Below are positions 16,456 through 24,002 of a stretch of DNA of 30,163 bases, piece after piece. Source of the stretch: a virus; IMG/VR virus record IMGVR_UViG_3300028840_001253, positions 1-30,163 of that record. One strand, given 5' to 3'. The notes beneath the pieces are model-generated. The model did no database searches and was not told the DNA's origin. It saw only the letters and a program-made list of their open reading frames with translations. The translations under genes and the position numbers were made by a program. Positions within the stretch are counted from its first letter, which is position 1. Every line of letters starts with the position of its first letter.

Positions 16456-16958
16456 GAAACACCTCCAGAATCCGTGACACGCACAAGATTGTCAGCTCTG
16501 AGATTGTGAATCTTCTCTGGACTGTCGCCGATTACAGCTTTCCCCGTGATGACATAAGCCGCATCAAACTCGAACATCTCGAAGTGCTTGATCTCGTACT
16601 TTGTGCCATCATACACGACCCAGTCACTCACACCCAAGTCTGGGAGAGTGACAGCCGTTGGGTCAGTTCGATCTACGATGAACAGTCGGGTCCTGGTATC
16701 GTAGTCTCCACCATAGGAGAATGCTTTGTTGGCGGAGATGACTGGTAATGTTTGGACGCTCTCACGTGCGACCTTGGCGGTGAGGATTATGGCTCGCTCA
16801 ACATTGTAGACTGTCTTGCCAACCGTACGTTCACCCGTATCGTAGTTGGTGCTCGAAGAGCCCAACTTATAGATGTCGATTGAACCCCCATACTTCCGCT
16901 TCAAAGCGTAGAGCAGGTGTTGTAGTCGACGGTTCATGTTTCGGTTGACGATTGTCAT
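16452..16958 (-). CDS. Probable head closure / neck protein
   Basis: This 168-residue protein starts with a basic helix (NRNMNRRLQHLLYALKRKYGG) and continues as a beta-rich domain (IDIYKLGSSSTNYDTGER, RTRLFIVDRTD, SDWVVYDGTKYEIKH). This is the pattern of head closure (head-tail connector) proteins, in which a helix is followed by a barrel with 'G.R' and 'WVVYDG' turn phrases. The start is directly next to the upstream stop (TAA then ATG), without a clear ribosome binding site, so translation is probably coupled. It overlaps the next gene by four bases. Function is inferred from context. Confidence 0.6.
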   Translation of the reverse strand: MTIVNRNMNRRLQHLLYALKRKYGGSIDIYKLGSSSTNYDTGERTVGKTVYNVERAIILTAKVARESVQTLPVISANKAFSYGGDYDTRTRLFIVDRTDPTAVTLPDLGVSDWVVYDGTKYEIKHFEMFEFDAAYVITGKAVIGDSPEKIHNLRADNLVRVTDSGGVS

Positions 16959-17312
16959 TTACGCACCAAAGTCTTCAGTGAGTTCCGTTTCAATGGCCGC
17001 ACGAGCGATTGTCGCCGCAGCGTCCGCCGCCTGCTTGACCTCCGCTGATTGACGTACCTGTCGATGGAATTCTATCTGCTGATCCATATAGAAGGCTGCT
17101 TTCTGGTCATTGGTTAAGGACGCATATGGGATGGCCACGCCGTCGTTGTCATACAAAGGACCATACACAGTGTAGAAAGACTCAACCCAACCATCAGCTT
17201 TAGCCCCGTTAAAGAGGTCGACGCTGGCGTAGGGAGCCGCGTTGGCGACTGTGCCATCTTTGATTAAGTCCATCACAATCAAGACTCGGTTAATATCGTT
17301 GATCGTCGCCAT
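16959..17312 (-). CDS. Small neck-region protein, function unknown
   Basis: I do not recognise this 117-residue protein. It starts MATINDINRVLIVMDLIKDG, has an aromatic middle (GWVESFYTVYGPLYDNDG), and ends in an Ala-rich helix (QSAEVKQAADAAATIARAA). It is probably alpha-helical and soluble, with no cysteines apart from those outside the chosen start. ATG 17312 has GGAG six bases upstream, a better site than the ATG five codons earlier. It abuts the head-closure-like gene, so a neck or head-completion role is likely by position only. Confidence 0.65.
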   Translation of the reverse strand: MATINDINRVLIVMDLIKDGTVANAAPYASVDLFNGAKADGWVESFYTVYGPLYDNDGVAIPYASLTNDQKAAFYMDQQIEFHRQVRQSAEVKQAADAAATIARAAIETELTEDFGA

Positions 17313-17339
17313 ACATGGCTCCTTCATGGTTGGGTTTGA

Positions 17340-17370
17340 GGTAGCGTGTATGTTATAAATCCACGCTACC
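17340..17370 (-). other. Perfect 9-bp hairpin between collar and neck genes
   Basis: GGTAGCGTG pairs with CACGCTACC around a 13-nt AT-rich loop. It lies in the 74-nt gap after the second collar gene. No T-run follows on either strand, so it may be an mRNA processing or stabilising element or a weak terminator. Confidence 0.5.
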
Positions 17371-17386
17371 CACGAACAGATGGTTG

Positions 17387-17851
17387 TTACTCTTCAATGA
17401 TGAAATTGATGACTGTATGCGGATTCATAACATCCACCCCGCCCACAACACCGGTGTTGGAAGTGGCTGCCATATCAGCGTTGGCTGAATCAGCAAACAG
17501 GTCTTCACCGACTGCAAAAGAACTTGCAGCAACGCGCCCTTGCGGATTCGTGTCGTCTCCGTCACCTGTGCTGCATTTAACTGCATGCACATGCTCGGGA
17601 ACATTTGTGATCTTTTCAGTCCCTAAAGAACTTCCAAGTGTCCTGGCCGTTAGTTCAAGACCCTGCCCCGCACCGATAACGGATCGCCCTCGTAGGTCGG
17701 GAACCTTGAATGTTGCGCCGGACCCTCCGTACAAGTAACCAATGATGTTAAACAAGTCTGGCTTGTCAGCAATGTTGTATGACGCTCCGTCGCACAGCAA
17801 CCACCCACTCGGTGCTGTAAGCCCACCAAAACCACAAATCTGCCCTGTCAT
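17387..17851 (-). CDS. Tail collar domain protein, copy 2
   Basis: The 154-residue protein is a compact phage tail collar domain. The signature is present in order: APSGWLLCDGASYNIADKPD, IGYLYGGSGATFKVPDLRGR, then GSSLGTEKIT with VPEHVHAV, and the C-terminal GGVDVMNPHTVINFIIEE. Such domains are found at the ends of short and long tail fibres and in microcystin-dependent-type proteins. It is a clear paralogue of the collar protein at 20429-20989, with near-identical phrases, but lacks the extra N-terminal 35 residues. AGGAG lies about six bases before the ATG. It probably forms the trimeric tip or collar of the fibre encoded just upstream. Confidence 0.85.
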   Translation of the reverse strand: MTGQICGFGGLTAPSGWLLCDGASYNIADKPDLFNIIGYLYGGSGATFKVPDLRGRSVIGAGQGLELTARTLGSSLGTEKITNVPEHVHAVKCSTGDGDDTNPQGRVAASSFAVGEDLFADSANADMAATSNTGVVGGVDVMNPHTVINFIIEE

Positions 17852-17866
17852 GTTCTCTCCTAAATC

Positions 17867-17886
17867 TTCTGGAATCTCATCCAGAA
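17867..17886 (-). promoter_or_regulatory. Small hairpin just before the collar-2 ribosome binding site
   Basis: TTCTGGA and TCCAGAA form a perfect 7-bp stem with a 6-nt loop, about 8 nt upstream of the AGGAGAG site of the collar-2 gene. It may define the mRNA 5' region or modulate translation. Confidence 0.4.
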
Positions 17887-17907
17887 TAGTAGTGCTATAG
17901 AATTAAA

Positions 17908-17938
17908 GGCTCATCAGTGGCGCACAACACGTTGAGCC
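17908..17938 (-). terminator. Weak terminator-like stem after the fibre gene
   Basis: GGCTCA and TGAGCC pair across a 19-nt loop, followed on the minus strand by TTTAATTC. It directly follows the fibre stop codon. The stem is short and the T-run brief. Confidence 0.3.
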
Positions 17939-17945
17939 ATACCAA

Positions 17946-20384
17946 CTAGATTTTAGAAATACTGAGGGTTACATCTTCTACTGTGATGGCAGTAGTGTTT
18001 AATTCATTTTGAATCCACAATTCAACTGTGTCCGTTGCCGAGAGTGTGGCTTGCCCACTAATTCCAGCATTTCCAACATCACCCCCTGTGCCTAATTTCC
18101 TCGTGGCGCGAGTTGTTAATTGTGTTGCCCCGTTGTTCTTGAAGATTGCGAATGACAGTGTATTACTATTCCCACCCGAGAAGGACACATCTGCTCTCAG
18201 GTTATAATCGCCATCCTCATCGATTGTAATATGGTCGTTTGTGTGGTCAGGTGTTGTCCCTCTTGATATTCCGTTTGTGTCAAAGATTACTATTTGAACT
18301 TTGTTACTGAAGTCTGTTGACGAATCTGAGAATGTGGTAGTCGTGGCATTACTCTCCGCCCTTATCTCGCCGTAGGCGCCCGTAAGGTATTTCTCGACTC
18401 CATCCTCATCGATAGCCTTCATTCGGACATTTCCACCATCACTCTCACCAAAGATGCCCGCAGTGTCTGTGCCCATGGTGGGTGTGCTTGACTTGGCCTT
18501 AAATATGAGCATGTCTCCGCTGTTAGCGGAGGGTTGTGTTATTGTTCCAACAAGAACATTCCCATCTTCATCAACGGAGAAACGGGGCGTTGCGGATGTG
18601 TGCGCGATTACTAATGGCACACCATCATCAAGGACAAGAGCCGCCTTGTTCGGATACACTCCGTGGAGACTTCCGCCCATAAAGAATTGAAACTGAACTG
18701 AACCATCATTGTCACAAACAAGACCCGATCTGGAGCCCGTGCCTGTGCTTCGTATCGTCAGGCCATCACTGGCGGCATTCGTAATTGTCTGTGTTCCATT
18801 GATGGTTAAAACATCTGTCGAGAAGTCACCGTGTATGAGTGGGGTCGCTGTGTTGCTGTTGGAGATATAAAGTTTGTTGGAACCTGTCTCATTGTACCCA
18901 GCTTGGTAGCCTAAAAAGACATTGCTCGCCCCGCTCACATTGTTCTCGCCAGCGCCCGCCCCAAGGGCTGTGTTGAATGATCCACTGGTATTCTTCCAAA
19001 GAGAACGCATCCCAATCGCTGTCGACGCCACCGATGAGGTACTGACTGGGAGAGCATCATATCCGACTGCCGTGTTATTCGAAGTCGAAACGATGGAAGC
19101 GCCAGCCTCGCCGCCAACAAAGGTATTGTTAATACCCCCGACAATGTTTTGTCCAGCTCGGTACCCTAGTCCGGTATTGTTGTTACCCGTTGTCTTTTCA
19201 AGTGCATTCATGCCAACAGCGGTATTGTAATCCCCGGTAGTTACGGAGGCCAAGGCATGGTAACCCACCCCTGTGTTATTGAGACCTGCTGAGACCAAAT
19301 TCAACGCCGCCCAACCAACACCAGTATTTGCCGCCCCTGTTGGAGCCAATGAGCCAGCAAGGGAGCCAAAGAACTCACATCCAGCTTTCCCACGTGAGTT
19401 TGTGAAGTTTCCTTCCTCAGTTATTGATGCACATACGGCACCACCAACCTCGGTCACAAACATGTCTGCTGCCTGTGTACCACCCGCCACTAATCGAAGT
19501 GGCTCTTGGGAGATGGTTGGTGCTGTTATAGTTGTCGCGCCTTGTATATTAACAGTCTCTCCAGAGAAGTCACCACCAATGAGAGGTGTCGCCGTGCTAC
19601 TATTGGCGATGTAGAGTTTGTTGCTGCTTGTTTCATTAAAGCCAGCGTTAAAACCGACAAATACACTTCCTGAACCAGTATTAGAGTACCCAGCTCGGTA
19701 ACCGACTGCTACGTTATTTGATCCAATGATCAAACCGGCGAGTGCATATCCACCTATCGCGGTGTTATCATTACCAGATTGACTCGCAGTTAATGAGTAA
19801 CCCCCGACAGCTACATTTCTTAGTCCCGTCAGGTTATTGGTTAGTGAAATGTAACCAATTCCAACGTTCTGGTTGCCGCTCGTGTTGTTATACATGGCAT
19901 CGGACCCAACAGCAACATTATAGTCGCCATCAATGTTTTCACGGAGGGCTCGATGTCCAATACCAAAGTTGTAGTTCCCATCCTCATTCTTAAATAACGC
20001 CTGGTAGCCAATTCCTGTGTTGAATTGACCTGTCGTTATCGCTGACAACGCACCAGTACCAAATGCCTCGTTCGTAAGCCCAGCGACGTTATGTGTAAAT
20101 TGTCCTTTCGCATTTATAGTGGCAGTCTGTACACTATCGTTTTCTGTGTACAGTATGACACCCGACTGGAGTGCTGGTACACTGATTGAGATAGGGATGT
20201 CTGTTGTCCCAGGTGGTATAATCTCAACACCACCAGCCCATTTGAAGTTGGCAGAGTTTGCAACGTTCCCACTAGAGTCGACATATAGAACGGCATCGTT
20301 GACAGCCACACCACCGACTGTATCGCCGATAGTGACTCCACCGCCACCTGCTCCGCCACCTGGACTTGTGTATTCCCAACCCAT
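17946..20384 (-). CDS. Fibre protein with YadA-like head repeats and C-terminal jelly roll
   Basis: The 812-residue protein is a trimeric-fibre type protein. After a Gly-rich start, residues 105-272 and 345-522 hold two arrays of short repeats of the trimeric-adhesin head type, N-x-[AG][VIL]G-x-x-[AS]L, for example NTGIGYQAL, YNVAVGSDAM, NTAVGMNAL. Both arrays end in nearly the same phrase, NKLYI[AS]NS[SN]TATPLI[GH]GDFS. These repeats form a left-handed beta-roll in adhesins such as YadA. The C-terminal ~135 residues look like a TNF/C1q-type jelly roll (FSNKVQIVIFD, DHITIDEDGDYNLRADVSF), which usually trimerises and binds receptors. The gene is flanked by two collar paralogues. Its place between coat and neck genes raises the possibility of a head or neck fibre. 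Confidence 0.85.
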   Translation of the reverse strand: MGWEYTSPGGGAGGGGVTIGDTVGGVAVNDAVLYVDSSGNVANSANFKWAGGVEIIPPGTTDIPISISVPALQSGVILYTENDSVQTATINAKGQFTHNVAGLTNEAFGTGALSAITTGQFNTGIGYQALFKNEDGNYNFGIGHRALRENIDGDYNVAVGSDAMYNNTSGNQNVGIGYISLTNNLTGLRNVAVGGYSLTASQSGNDNTAIGGYALAGLIIGSNNVAVGYRAGYSNTGSGSVFVGFNAGFNETSSNKLYIANSSTATPLIGGDFSGETVNIQGATTITAPTISQEPLRLVAGGTQAADMFVTEVGGAVCASITEEGNFTNSRGKAGCEFFGSLAGSLAPTGAANTGVGWAALNLVSAGLNNTGVGYHALASVTTGDYNTAVGMNALEKTTGNNNTGLGYRAGQNIVGGINNTFVGGEAGASIVSTSNNTAVGYDALPVSTSSVASTAIGMRSLWKNTSGSFNTALGAGAGENNVSGASNVFLGYQAGYNETGSNKLYISNSNTATPLIHGDFSTDVLTINGTQTITNAASDGLTIRSTGTGSRSGLVCDNDGSVQFQFFMGGSLHGVYPNKAALVLDDGVPLVIAHTSATPRFSVDEDGNVLVGTITQPSANSGDMLIFKAKSSTPTMGTDTAGIFGESDGGNVRMKAIDEDGVEKYLTGAYGEIRAESNATTTTFSDSSTDFSNKVQIVIFDTNGISRGTTPDHTNDHITIDEDGDYNLRADVSFSGGNSNTLSFAIFKNNGATQLTTRATRKLGTGGDVGNAGISGQATLSATDTVELWIQNELNTTAITVEDVTLSISKI
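18819..19352 (-). repeat. Adhesin-repeat array, block 2 of the fibre
   Basis: Codons for residues 345-522 of the fibre. About nine beta-roll repeats (NTGVGWAAL, NTAVGMNAL, NTALGAGAG, NVFLGYQAG) end in NKLYISNSNTATPLIHGDFS, matching the end of block 1. Confidence 0.75.
19569..20072 (-). repeat. Adhesin-repeat array, block 1 of the fibre
   Basis: Codons for residues 105-272 of the fibre. Repeats include NTGIGYQAL, NFGIGHRAL, NVAVGSDAM, NVAVGGYSL and NTAIGGYAL, and the block ends in NKLYIANSSTATPLIGGDFS. Confidence 0.75.
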
Positions 20385-20428
20385 ACTATGCTCCGATCAC
20401 TCCGGTTTGTATCATCGTAGGTAGATGA

Positions 20429-20989
20429 TCACTCTTTGATGATGAAGTTGACGACACCAAACGGGTTCATTACATCAACACCACCAGCTGTGCCCGTGTT
20501 TTCAGTTGGCCCCATATTCCCTGTTGGCGTGTCTGCATACAAGTCCTCTCCAGTAGCGTCTGAGTTCGCGCAGTAACGGTCAAGAGGGTCTGTATCCGTA
20601 TTTGGATCACTAACATTTGAATTACATTCAATGTCATGGTTGTGCTCAGGCACGTCGGTGATCTTCTCAGCGCCGCTGGAATCCCCGCGAGACCGTGCTG
20701 TTAACCCTGCGCCCGACCCAGCTCCAATTAACATCCGTCCTTGGAAATCAGGTACATTGAAGTTTGCGCCAGACCCGCCGTAAGTGTACCCGATTATACT
20801 AAAAAGATCGGGTTTGTCAGCGGTCGCATAACTTGACCCATCACAAAGGACCCACCCGCTCGGGGCGGCACTCCCACAGTACGCACGGACTTCACCAGTC
20901 ACGATATCCTCACTTTCAACGCCATAGTAACAATTAAAGCCCCAACCAACGAACCCCCTCTGATTTGGATAACCGAGCGTCCATCTCAT
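20429..20989 (-). CDS. Tail collar domain protein, copy 1
   Basis: The 186-residue protein carries the tail collar domain: APSGWVLCDGSSYATADKPD, IGYTYGGSGANFNVPDFQGR, EKITDVPEHNHDI, and the C-terminal GGVDVMNPFGVVNFIIKE. A 35-residue N-terminus (MRWTLGYPNQRGFVGWGFNC) is absent from the paralogue at 17387-17851 and may be its attachment region. Cysteines in both copies are shared at CDG. It lies directly upstream of the fibre gene. Collar domains serve as fibre-tip or hinge trimers; this one is likely to act with the adhesin-repeat fibre. Confidence 0.85.
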   Translation of the reverse strand: MRWTLGYPNQRGFVGWGFNCYYGVESEDIVTGEVRAYCGSAAPSGWVLCDGSSYATADKPDLFSIIGYTYGGSGANFNVPDFQGRMLIGAGSGAGLTARSRGDSSGAEKITDVPEHNHDIECNSNVSDPNTDTDPLDRYCANSDATGEDLYADTPTGNMGPTENTGTAGGVDVMNPFGVVNFIIKE

Positions 20990-20992
20990 GTG

Positions 20993-21307
20993 TTATGCTC
21001 CGATCCAAGCAATGTCTTGTGTCGCGGCTGTAGAAATCAGCCATATCTTTGTCGCGTCATCGGTCGGGACTAGCATCGATGCCCCAGCCGGTAAAGGCAT
21101 GCCACCGGTACTCTCTGCGGAGTCGGCAGTTACATTCGAACCCACTCCAACCCACACGTCAGCAGCATTTGCAGAGTTGGCTCGCAATAGAACGCCCTTT
21201 TGCATCGTTTGTGGATTAGTGGAAACAAGTTGCACGGCGGTAGTCCCTACAGCCTTATGCCCATGCTTGAGCGGCGACGCCACGGTGTCTTTGAATTCAG
21301 CTGGCAT
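20993..21307 (-). CDS. Small beta-rich virion protein (possible capsid decoration)
   Basis: The 104-residue protein has a short polar N-terminus (PAEFKDTVASPLKHGHKAVG) and then a compact beta domain: VLLRANSANAADVWVGVG, then PLPAGASMLVPTDDATKIWL and ATQDIAWIGA. This kind of stand-alone domain, with V-W-V-G and G-x-S-x-x-x-P-x-D turns, occurs in phage head decoration and fibre proteins. GAGG lies about eight bases before the ATG. Its place among coat and fibre genes fits a capsid surface or fibre attachment protein. No firm function. Confidence 0.55.
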   Translation of the reverse strand: MPAEFKDTVASPLKHGHKAVGTTAVQLVSTNPQTMQKGVLLRANSANAADVWVGVGSNVTADSAESTGGMPLPAGASMLVPTDDATKIWLISTAATQDIAWIGA

Positions 21308-21317
21308 GTTGAGGTCC

Positions 21318-21563
21318 TCATTTGAGAAGGGTTAGTGCTGTTTCCGCTCCCAAGGCAGCAACAGCGGTCACAACGATCCACAGGAACTTCCCACGGATTC
21401 TGTCTTTGTCTTCTAGCAATGCCATCCGTGTTAAGAGCCCCGGCTTACCGTTGCCTAGTAAACTGTCTCTGATTTCCTTACAAGTTGTCTCGATCGTCGC
21501 AACCTTCACGTGCTGCTCGGCTTGCGCTTTCAACAACTCCTGGATGGTGTCCTTATCCGTCAT
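21318..21563 (-). CDS. Small coiled-coil plus membrane protein (holin-like)
   Basis: The chosen 81-residue form starts at ATG 21563, which has GGAG seven bases upstream. An upstream start at 21635 would read through the hairpin after the coat gene and is less likely. Residues 3-56 are a hydrophilic helix with heptads (IQELLKAQAEQHVKVATIE, then LLGNGKPGLLTRMALLEDKD), followed by one hydrophobic helix at about residues 60-80 (FLWIVVTAVAALGAE). The coiled-coil-then-membrane layout is that of XhlA-type holin-associated proteins, but one-membrane phage proteins have several roles. No endolysin gene lies nearby, so lysis function is only a guess. Confidence 0.65.
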   Translation of the reverse strand: MTDKDTIQELLKAQAEQHVKVATIETTCKEIRDSLLGNGKPGLLTRMALLEDKDRIRGKFLWIVVTAVAALGAETALTLLK

Positions 21564-21587
21564 CTTCCCGCTCCATAAACAGCCAGC

Positions 21588-21613
21588 GCCCTCCCCGATT
21601 GATCGGGGAGGGC
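21588..21613 (-). terminator. Strong hairpin directly after the coat gene
   Basis: GCCCTCCCCGAT and ATCGGGGAGGGC form a perfect 12-bp GC-rich stem around a 2-nt loop (effectively 10-11 bp with a tetraloop). It starts about 15 nt after the coat stop. The minus-strand flank is GCTGGCTGTTTATGG, so there is only a short T-run. It is probably a partial terminator or an mRNA-stabilising 3' stem for the coat message. Confidence 0.65.
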
Positions 21614-21627
21614 AGCCGACTAGTTGA

Positions 21628-23022
21628 TTAGCCAAGCATCACCACACCGAGATTGGTGTCGAGGGTCTGGACACCAGCGAGCATGTCCAAAGTCACCTTT
21701 GTACCAGCGGAAGCGATGTCATACTGCATCGCAATTCGCATCGGTACATCCTTGTAGACCGCTTGGAATGCACGGACGCCAAGGTTCGACGCGGGCAGAG
21801 CCAGGGGACGTGTCACGAGAGCCAGAGCTTCGCGATGGAAGCAGAAGTTGTAACCGCCAGCTGGGCCTGGGAAGCAAGCCTGGTTGTTGATCACGGCAAC
21901 TTCCAGAGGTCGGTCAAGGAGCAGGTAGCGATCGCTCGCCCCACCGTCCCAAGACTCGATCACTGTGTAGGTCCGGCGAGCCGCACCTACACCGATAGCC
22001 AACAGTTGCCCGACGCGCGGGTACTTACCAGCGGTGTAGCCATCGACCAGAATCTGCTTACCTTCACCAGCGGCGTAACCAGCAGCGTTCTTGATCGCAC
22101 AAGCCTTGTAGTACGTGATCGCGGCACCGGAGGCGGTACCACTTACGAGACCTGCATCCAATGTCACATCGGGACCAGCACCAGTGGCTGTGATGTAACG
22201 GGGCTGCTCGTCGCCAACAATCGTTGTGAAACAACCGACGGTTACGCCAGTCGTGTTCGTCACGGCAATGTTGGTCTCGCCAGCAGGCTCAACAGCTGTC
22301 GTTGTGGTCGAAGCGGTGTCCGCTGTCGTCGCCACGACGAGAGGCGTGTTCTGGTCCATCCAGGTGTTCATACCAAGGATACGACCGAGGCTGGCTTCAC
22401 GAAGAGCCGTGCCGTCGTCACCCTTCTTGTCGGCAGTCACGAATGTCTGGTCCTTCAAGAGGGCGGTTTCACCGGAGGGACTCACAACAAGGTTACGCCC
22501 AGCGGCGCCAGCCTTGTTCTCGATCAGCTTCTGGCGTGCCGCCAACACTGTGTCGTAAGACGTTGTGCTGGACAACAGACCCAAGCCACCGACGGTGTTC
22601 GCGAGGAACTCATGGACTTGACCCAAGAGAACACGATCGATACCGTTGGCAATCGAGATCATCGCAGGTTCCAAGTACATCTCGACGAGGTCCTGGAACG
22701 ACTTCGAAGCCTCTCCGTCTTTGATGACGAAGTGCTCGTAGAAATACTGGTTCAGCGGAACCGCAACGTTTGTCGCTACCGCATCTTGTGCCACAACGGC
22801 TGTCGCATCGTCACGTCGACGGATGCCGAACTCACCAGGTCGACGTGTATTCACAACGTCACCATAGCTGGCTACCATATCCTCGAAGTCACGGTGGACC
22901 AAGTTGGCCATCACCATGTTCTCTGTCAGGATCATCAGACCCTCGTTGGCCCAGTGCTCCGGGATAAGTGCGTCATTGTCATTCGCGTACAACGAAACGA
23001 CGGGATTCAAGTAAGTAGTCAT
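21628..23022 (-). CDS. Major capsid protein, P22 coat-like
   Basis: The 464-residue protein follows the scaffold. It opens TTYLNPVVSLYANDNDALIP, then WANEGLMILTENMVMANLVHR, typical of P22-type coat proteins (HK97 fold). N-arm and E-loop sequence (about residues 45-110: FEDMVASYGDVVNTRRPGEF) is followed by a long spine-like helix region, then an inserted beta domain (about residues 230-385) like the I-domain of P22 coat. The C-terminal part (VRAFQAVYKDVPMRIAMQYD) closes the fold. No cleavable delta domain or head protease is next to it, as in P22, where scaffold rather than proteolysis drives assembly. I chose ATG 23022 over the GTG at 23055 because the ribosome site (GGAG) lies between them. 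Confidence 0.92.
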   Translation of the reverse strand: MTTYLNPVVSLYANDNDALIPEHWANEGLMILTENMVMANLVHRDFEDMVASYGDVVNTRRPGEFGIRRRDDATAVVAQDAVATNVAVPLNQYFYEHFVIKDGEASKSFQDLVEMYLEPAMISIANGIDRVLLGQVHEFLANTVGGLGLLSSTTSYDTVLAARQKLIENKAGAAGRNLVVSPSGETALLKDQTFVTADKKGDDGTALREASLGRILGMNTWMDQNTPLVVATTADTASTTTTAVEPAGETNIAVTNTTGVTVGCFTTIVGDEQPRYITATGAGPDVTLDAGLVSGTASGAAITYYKACAIKNAAGYAAGEGKQILVDGYTAGKYPRVGQLLAIGVGAARRTYTVIESWDGGASDRYLLLDRPLEVAVINNQACFPGPAGGYNFCFHREALALVTRPLALPASNLGVRAFQAVYKDVPMRIAMQYDIASAGTKVTLDMLAGVQTLDTNLGVVMLG

Positions 23023-23090
23023 GTCCTTATTTCTCCATAAGGTAGGGTTACGCACCGCGTGGGTGCAGGTCTGTCAAAGTTCAACCCCGA

Positions 23091-23933
23091 CTATTGAAAA
23101 GCCCTTCGGGCGCGACCCACTTTGGCTGGGTCCTTGCGTCTCAATTCCTGGTACTGCTCGGGTGTCAGCTTAGAAATATCGATTTCCCCGTTGGCACCCG
23201 GTGTGACACCACCGGTAGTGGAAGCCCCGCCAACGCCCGCAGCCACATTCGCAAGAAATAGGTTGGGGTCAATAACTTTCAGACGCTCGACGGCGTCATC
23301 GGGGGTTCGGTTGGAGATGTAAGCTTCGCCAGCTTCATTCACATCTGGCAAGTCTACTCTCGGGACAAGCTCACCGTCGATCGGATTCCCCTTCTCGTCA
23401 ACTGGGGGCACCAACTTGGTGTGCTTCTCCAATATCGTTACAATCTGGGATGCTTTATAAGCACCGTGCTTGCTCGCCGCATCTGTCAACGCTCGTTCGA
23501 TTGTTGACCTGGTGTAGCGGTTCTCGTAGTCCTGTGCTCGCTTCTCCAGTTCTTTGAGCTTGTTCTCGTACTGTTCTCGAATCTCACGCTTTTCGACTTT
23601 GGCTTGTTCTTCCTTCGTCCGGTTCTGACGTTGGAGTTCTTCAAGCCGCTCTGTGAGTGAATCGCGTTCTGATTCTGTGAGTCCCTTCGATGCGAGGAGG
23701 TTTTGATAGTCCTTCTCGATCTTCTTGAACTCTTCCTGTCGGGCTTTCCGGTCCTTTGCGAGTCGTTCTTGAACGTACTGGTTCAACTGCTCTTGCGTGA
23801 AGACTTTGTCTTGCTGCTGGGCTGCTGCGGCTGCGGCATCGGCAGCTGTCTTCTGTAGCGCGGCTTGTGCGGCGGCTACGTCGGCGTCAGTTGATTCTCC
23901 CTCGTACAGTGAAACGACCGGATTCAAATACAT
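23091..23933 (-). CDS. Capsid scaffolding protein
   Basis: The 280-residue protein lies directly before the coat gene, the standard place of a scaffold. Residues about 20-45 are Ala/Gln-rich, and residues about 50-145 form a highly charged coiled-coil helix (EEFKKIEKDYQNLL, KEEQAKVEKREIREQYENKL). The C-terminal half is loop-rich and ends in a basic helix (QYQELRRKDPAKVGRARRAF) of the type that binds coat protein in P22-like scaffolds. Its N-terminus, MYLNPVVSLY, is nearly the same as that of the coat protein. GAGG lies six bases before the ATG. No protease motif is present. Confidence 0.85.
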   Translation of the reverse strand: MYLNPVVSLYEGESTDADVAAAQAALQKTAADAAAAAAQQQDKVFTQEQLNQYVQERLAKDRKARQEEFKKIEKDYQNLLASKGLTESERDSLTERLEELQRQNRTKEEQAKVEKREIREQYENKLKELEKRAQDYENRYTRSTIERALTDAASKHGAYKASQIVTILEKHTKLVPPVDEKGNPIDGELVPRVDLPDVNEAGEAYISNRTPDDAVERLKVIDPNLFLANVAAGVGGASTTGGVTPGANGEIDISKLTPEQYQELRRKDPAKVGRARRAFQ

Positions 23934-24002
23934 GTCTTTCCTCTTTTTACCCTGCGAGTACCCAGGTGTTCATCCTCTAAGGCAGGTTTAGGATGCTGGT
24001 AG

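Noticed and set aside
21564-21635. Upstream start for the small membrane protein
   Set aside because: Would translate through the post-coat hairpin; the ATG at 21563 has a good ribosome site.
21763-23040. Plus-strand open frame (about 425 codons) opposite the coat gene
   Set aside because: Shadow of the coat gene; composition is Arg/Cys-rich nonsense and no neighbour is on the plus strand.
23023-23055. Upstream GTG start for the coat protein
   Set aside because: It would put the GGAG site inside the gene and hide the shared YLNPVVSLY start seen in the scaffold.
23023-23090. TTGACA box upstream of the coat gene
   Set aside because: No -10-like hexamer lies 15-19 nt downstream (TGCGTA at 17 nt), so a promoter is not supported.
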